A stretch of DNA of 64,000 nt, from contig NZ_JAYKTT020000068.1 in the NCBI RefSeq assembly GCF_038404745.2, positions 58,430 through 122,429 of the forward strand, read 5' to 3'. The notes beneath the pieces were generated by a model. That model was not told the origin of the DNA and searched no databases. It was given only the letters and a program-made list of their open reading frames with translations. Origin of the DNA: Chlorogloeopsis sp038404745. Lineage in GTDB: Bacteria > Cyanobacteriota > Cyanobacteriia > Cyanobacteriales > Nostocaceae. How positions within the stretch are numbered: position 1 is the first letter of the stretch; the number at the start of each line of letters is the position of its first letter. Position numbers and translations under genes: made by a program. Of the stretch, positions 63,929 to 64,000 are shown piece by piece.

Positions 63929-64000
63929 TTACAATTTCAACCATCCAAATAACTGCCCTACCGTCAATTTCAAGTCGCCAACTAAATCTGGAACGGATAA
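63929..64000 (-). CDS. 3' end of an unidentified minus-strand gene, cut by window edge
   Basis: From the right edge an open minus-strand frame reads SVPDLVGDLKLTVGQLFGWL and then KL before TAA (63929-63931). The composition looks like true protein, and no other frame here is plausible. Only 23 codons are inside the window, so the family cannot be named. Confidence 0.45.
   Translation of the reverse strand, partial: LSVPDLVGDLKLTVGQLFGWLKL

Noticed and set aside
1..64000. tRNA genes, rRNA genes or CRISPR arrays
   Set aside because: No cloverleaf-like T-loop motif with matching arms and no regularly spaced 25-40-base repeats were found by reading the sequence; very degenerate cases could be missed.

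Overview
The window looks like chromosomal DNA from a filamentous, heterocyst-forming cyanobacterium (Nostocales). The support is: many HIP1 octamers (GCGATCGC) in and between genes; cyanobacterial core genes (rpaB, ndhH, a CCB2/CCB4-type cytochrome b6f maturation factor); a bacteriophytochrome kinase; and a 27-kb run of same-strand genes containing hepC and hepA that matches the heterocyst envelope polysaccharide (HEP) island known from Anabaena sp. PCC 7120. I cannot name the species. Intergenic DNA is rich in short palindromes, 'TTAGTGG'-type tracts and pyrimidine-rich tracts. No tRNA, rRNA, CRISPR array or intact insertion sequence was seen.

Positions 1-33,475 are mostly housekeeping and accessory genes on both strands: the 3' part of an ABCG-type ABC transporter, two Uma2-family nuclease genes (one with a premature stop) flanking a small frameshifted pseudogene, radA, rpaB, a CCB2/CCB4 factor, a DUF456 membrane protein, a MalK/UgpC-type ATPase, an FAD monooxygenase-like protein, ssb, a tandem peptide-transport ATPase, a secreted trypsin-like protease, a phytochrome kinase, rsmH, ndhH, a nucleotidyltransferase fused to a degenerate phosphomannomutase domain, cobK, a glycine-zipper secreted protein, a YciI-like protein and pheT. 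From 29.7 to 33.5 kb lies a VWA / PP2C phosphatase / protein kinase trio of the TerY-P type. Its kinase also carries a zinc-binding motif, one membrane segment and a TPR array.

Positions 33,807-61,301 hold twenty genes on the + strand. First come sugar-nucleotide genes (rfbF, an lhgO-like oxidase, an SDR epimerase, rfbC, a SAF-domain oxidoreductase) interleaved with glycosyltransferases. Then come a GH43-like protein, a Wzc-type tyrosine autokinase, the sugar transferase hepC, the ABC exporter hepA, seven glycosyltransferases and a Wzy-type polymerase. Together they would make precursors, start the chain on a lipid carrier, extend it, export it and set its length. In heterocysts this product is the polysaccharide layer that helps limit oxygen entry. 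A 1.5-kb AT-rich gap without recognisable genes precedes hepC, and a good terminator separates hepC from hepA.

Positions 61,357-64,000 carry minus-strand genes for a small secreted protein, glucokinase, a histidine phosphatase and the last codons of another gene cut by the window edge.

The points most worth a second look are: HepC lacking the Asp-Glu dyad of its enzyme family; the phosphomannomutase-like half-protein lacking catalytic and metal-binding motifs; the membrane-anchored kinase-TPR version of the TerY-P trio; the long gap before hepC; and repeat-like tracts translated in frame inside an ABC ATPase and CobK.
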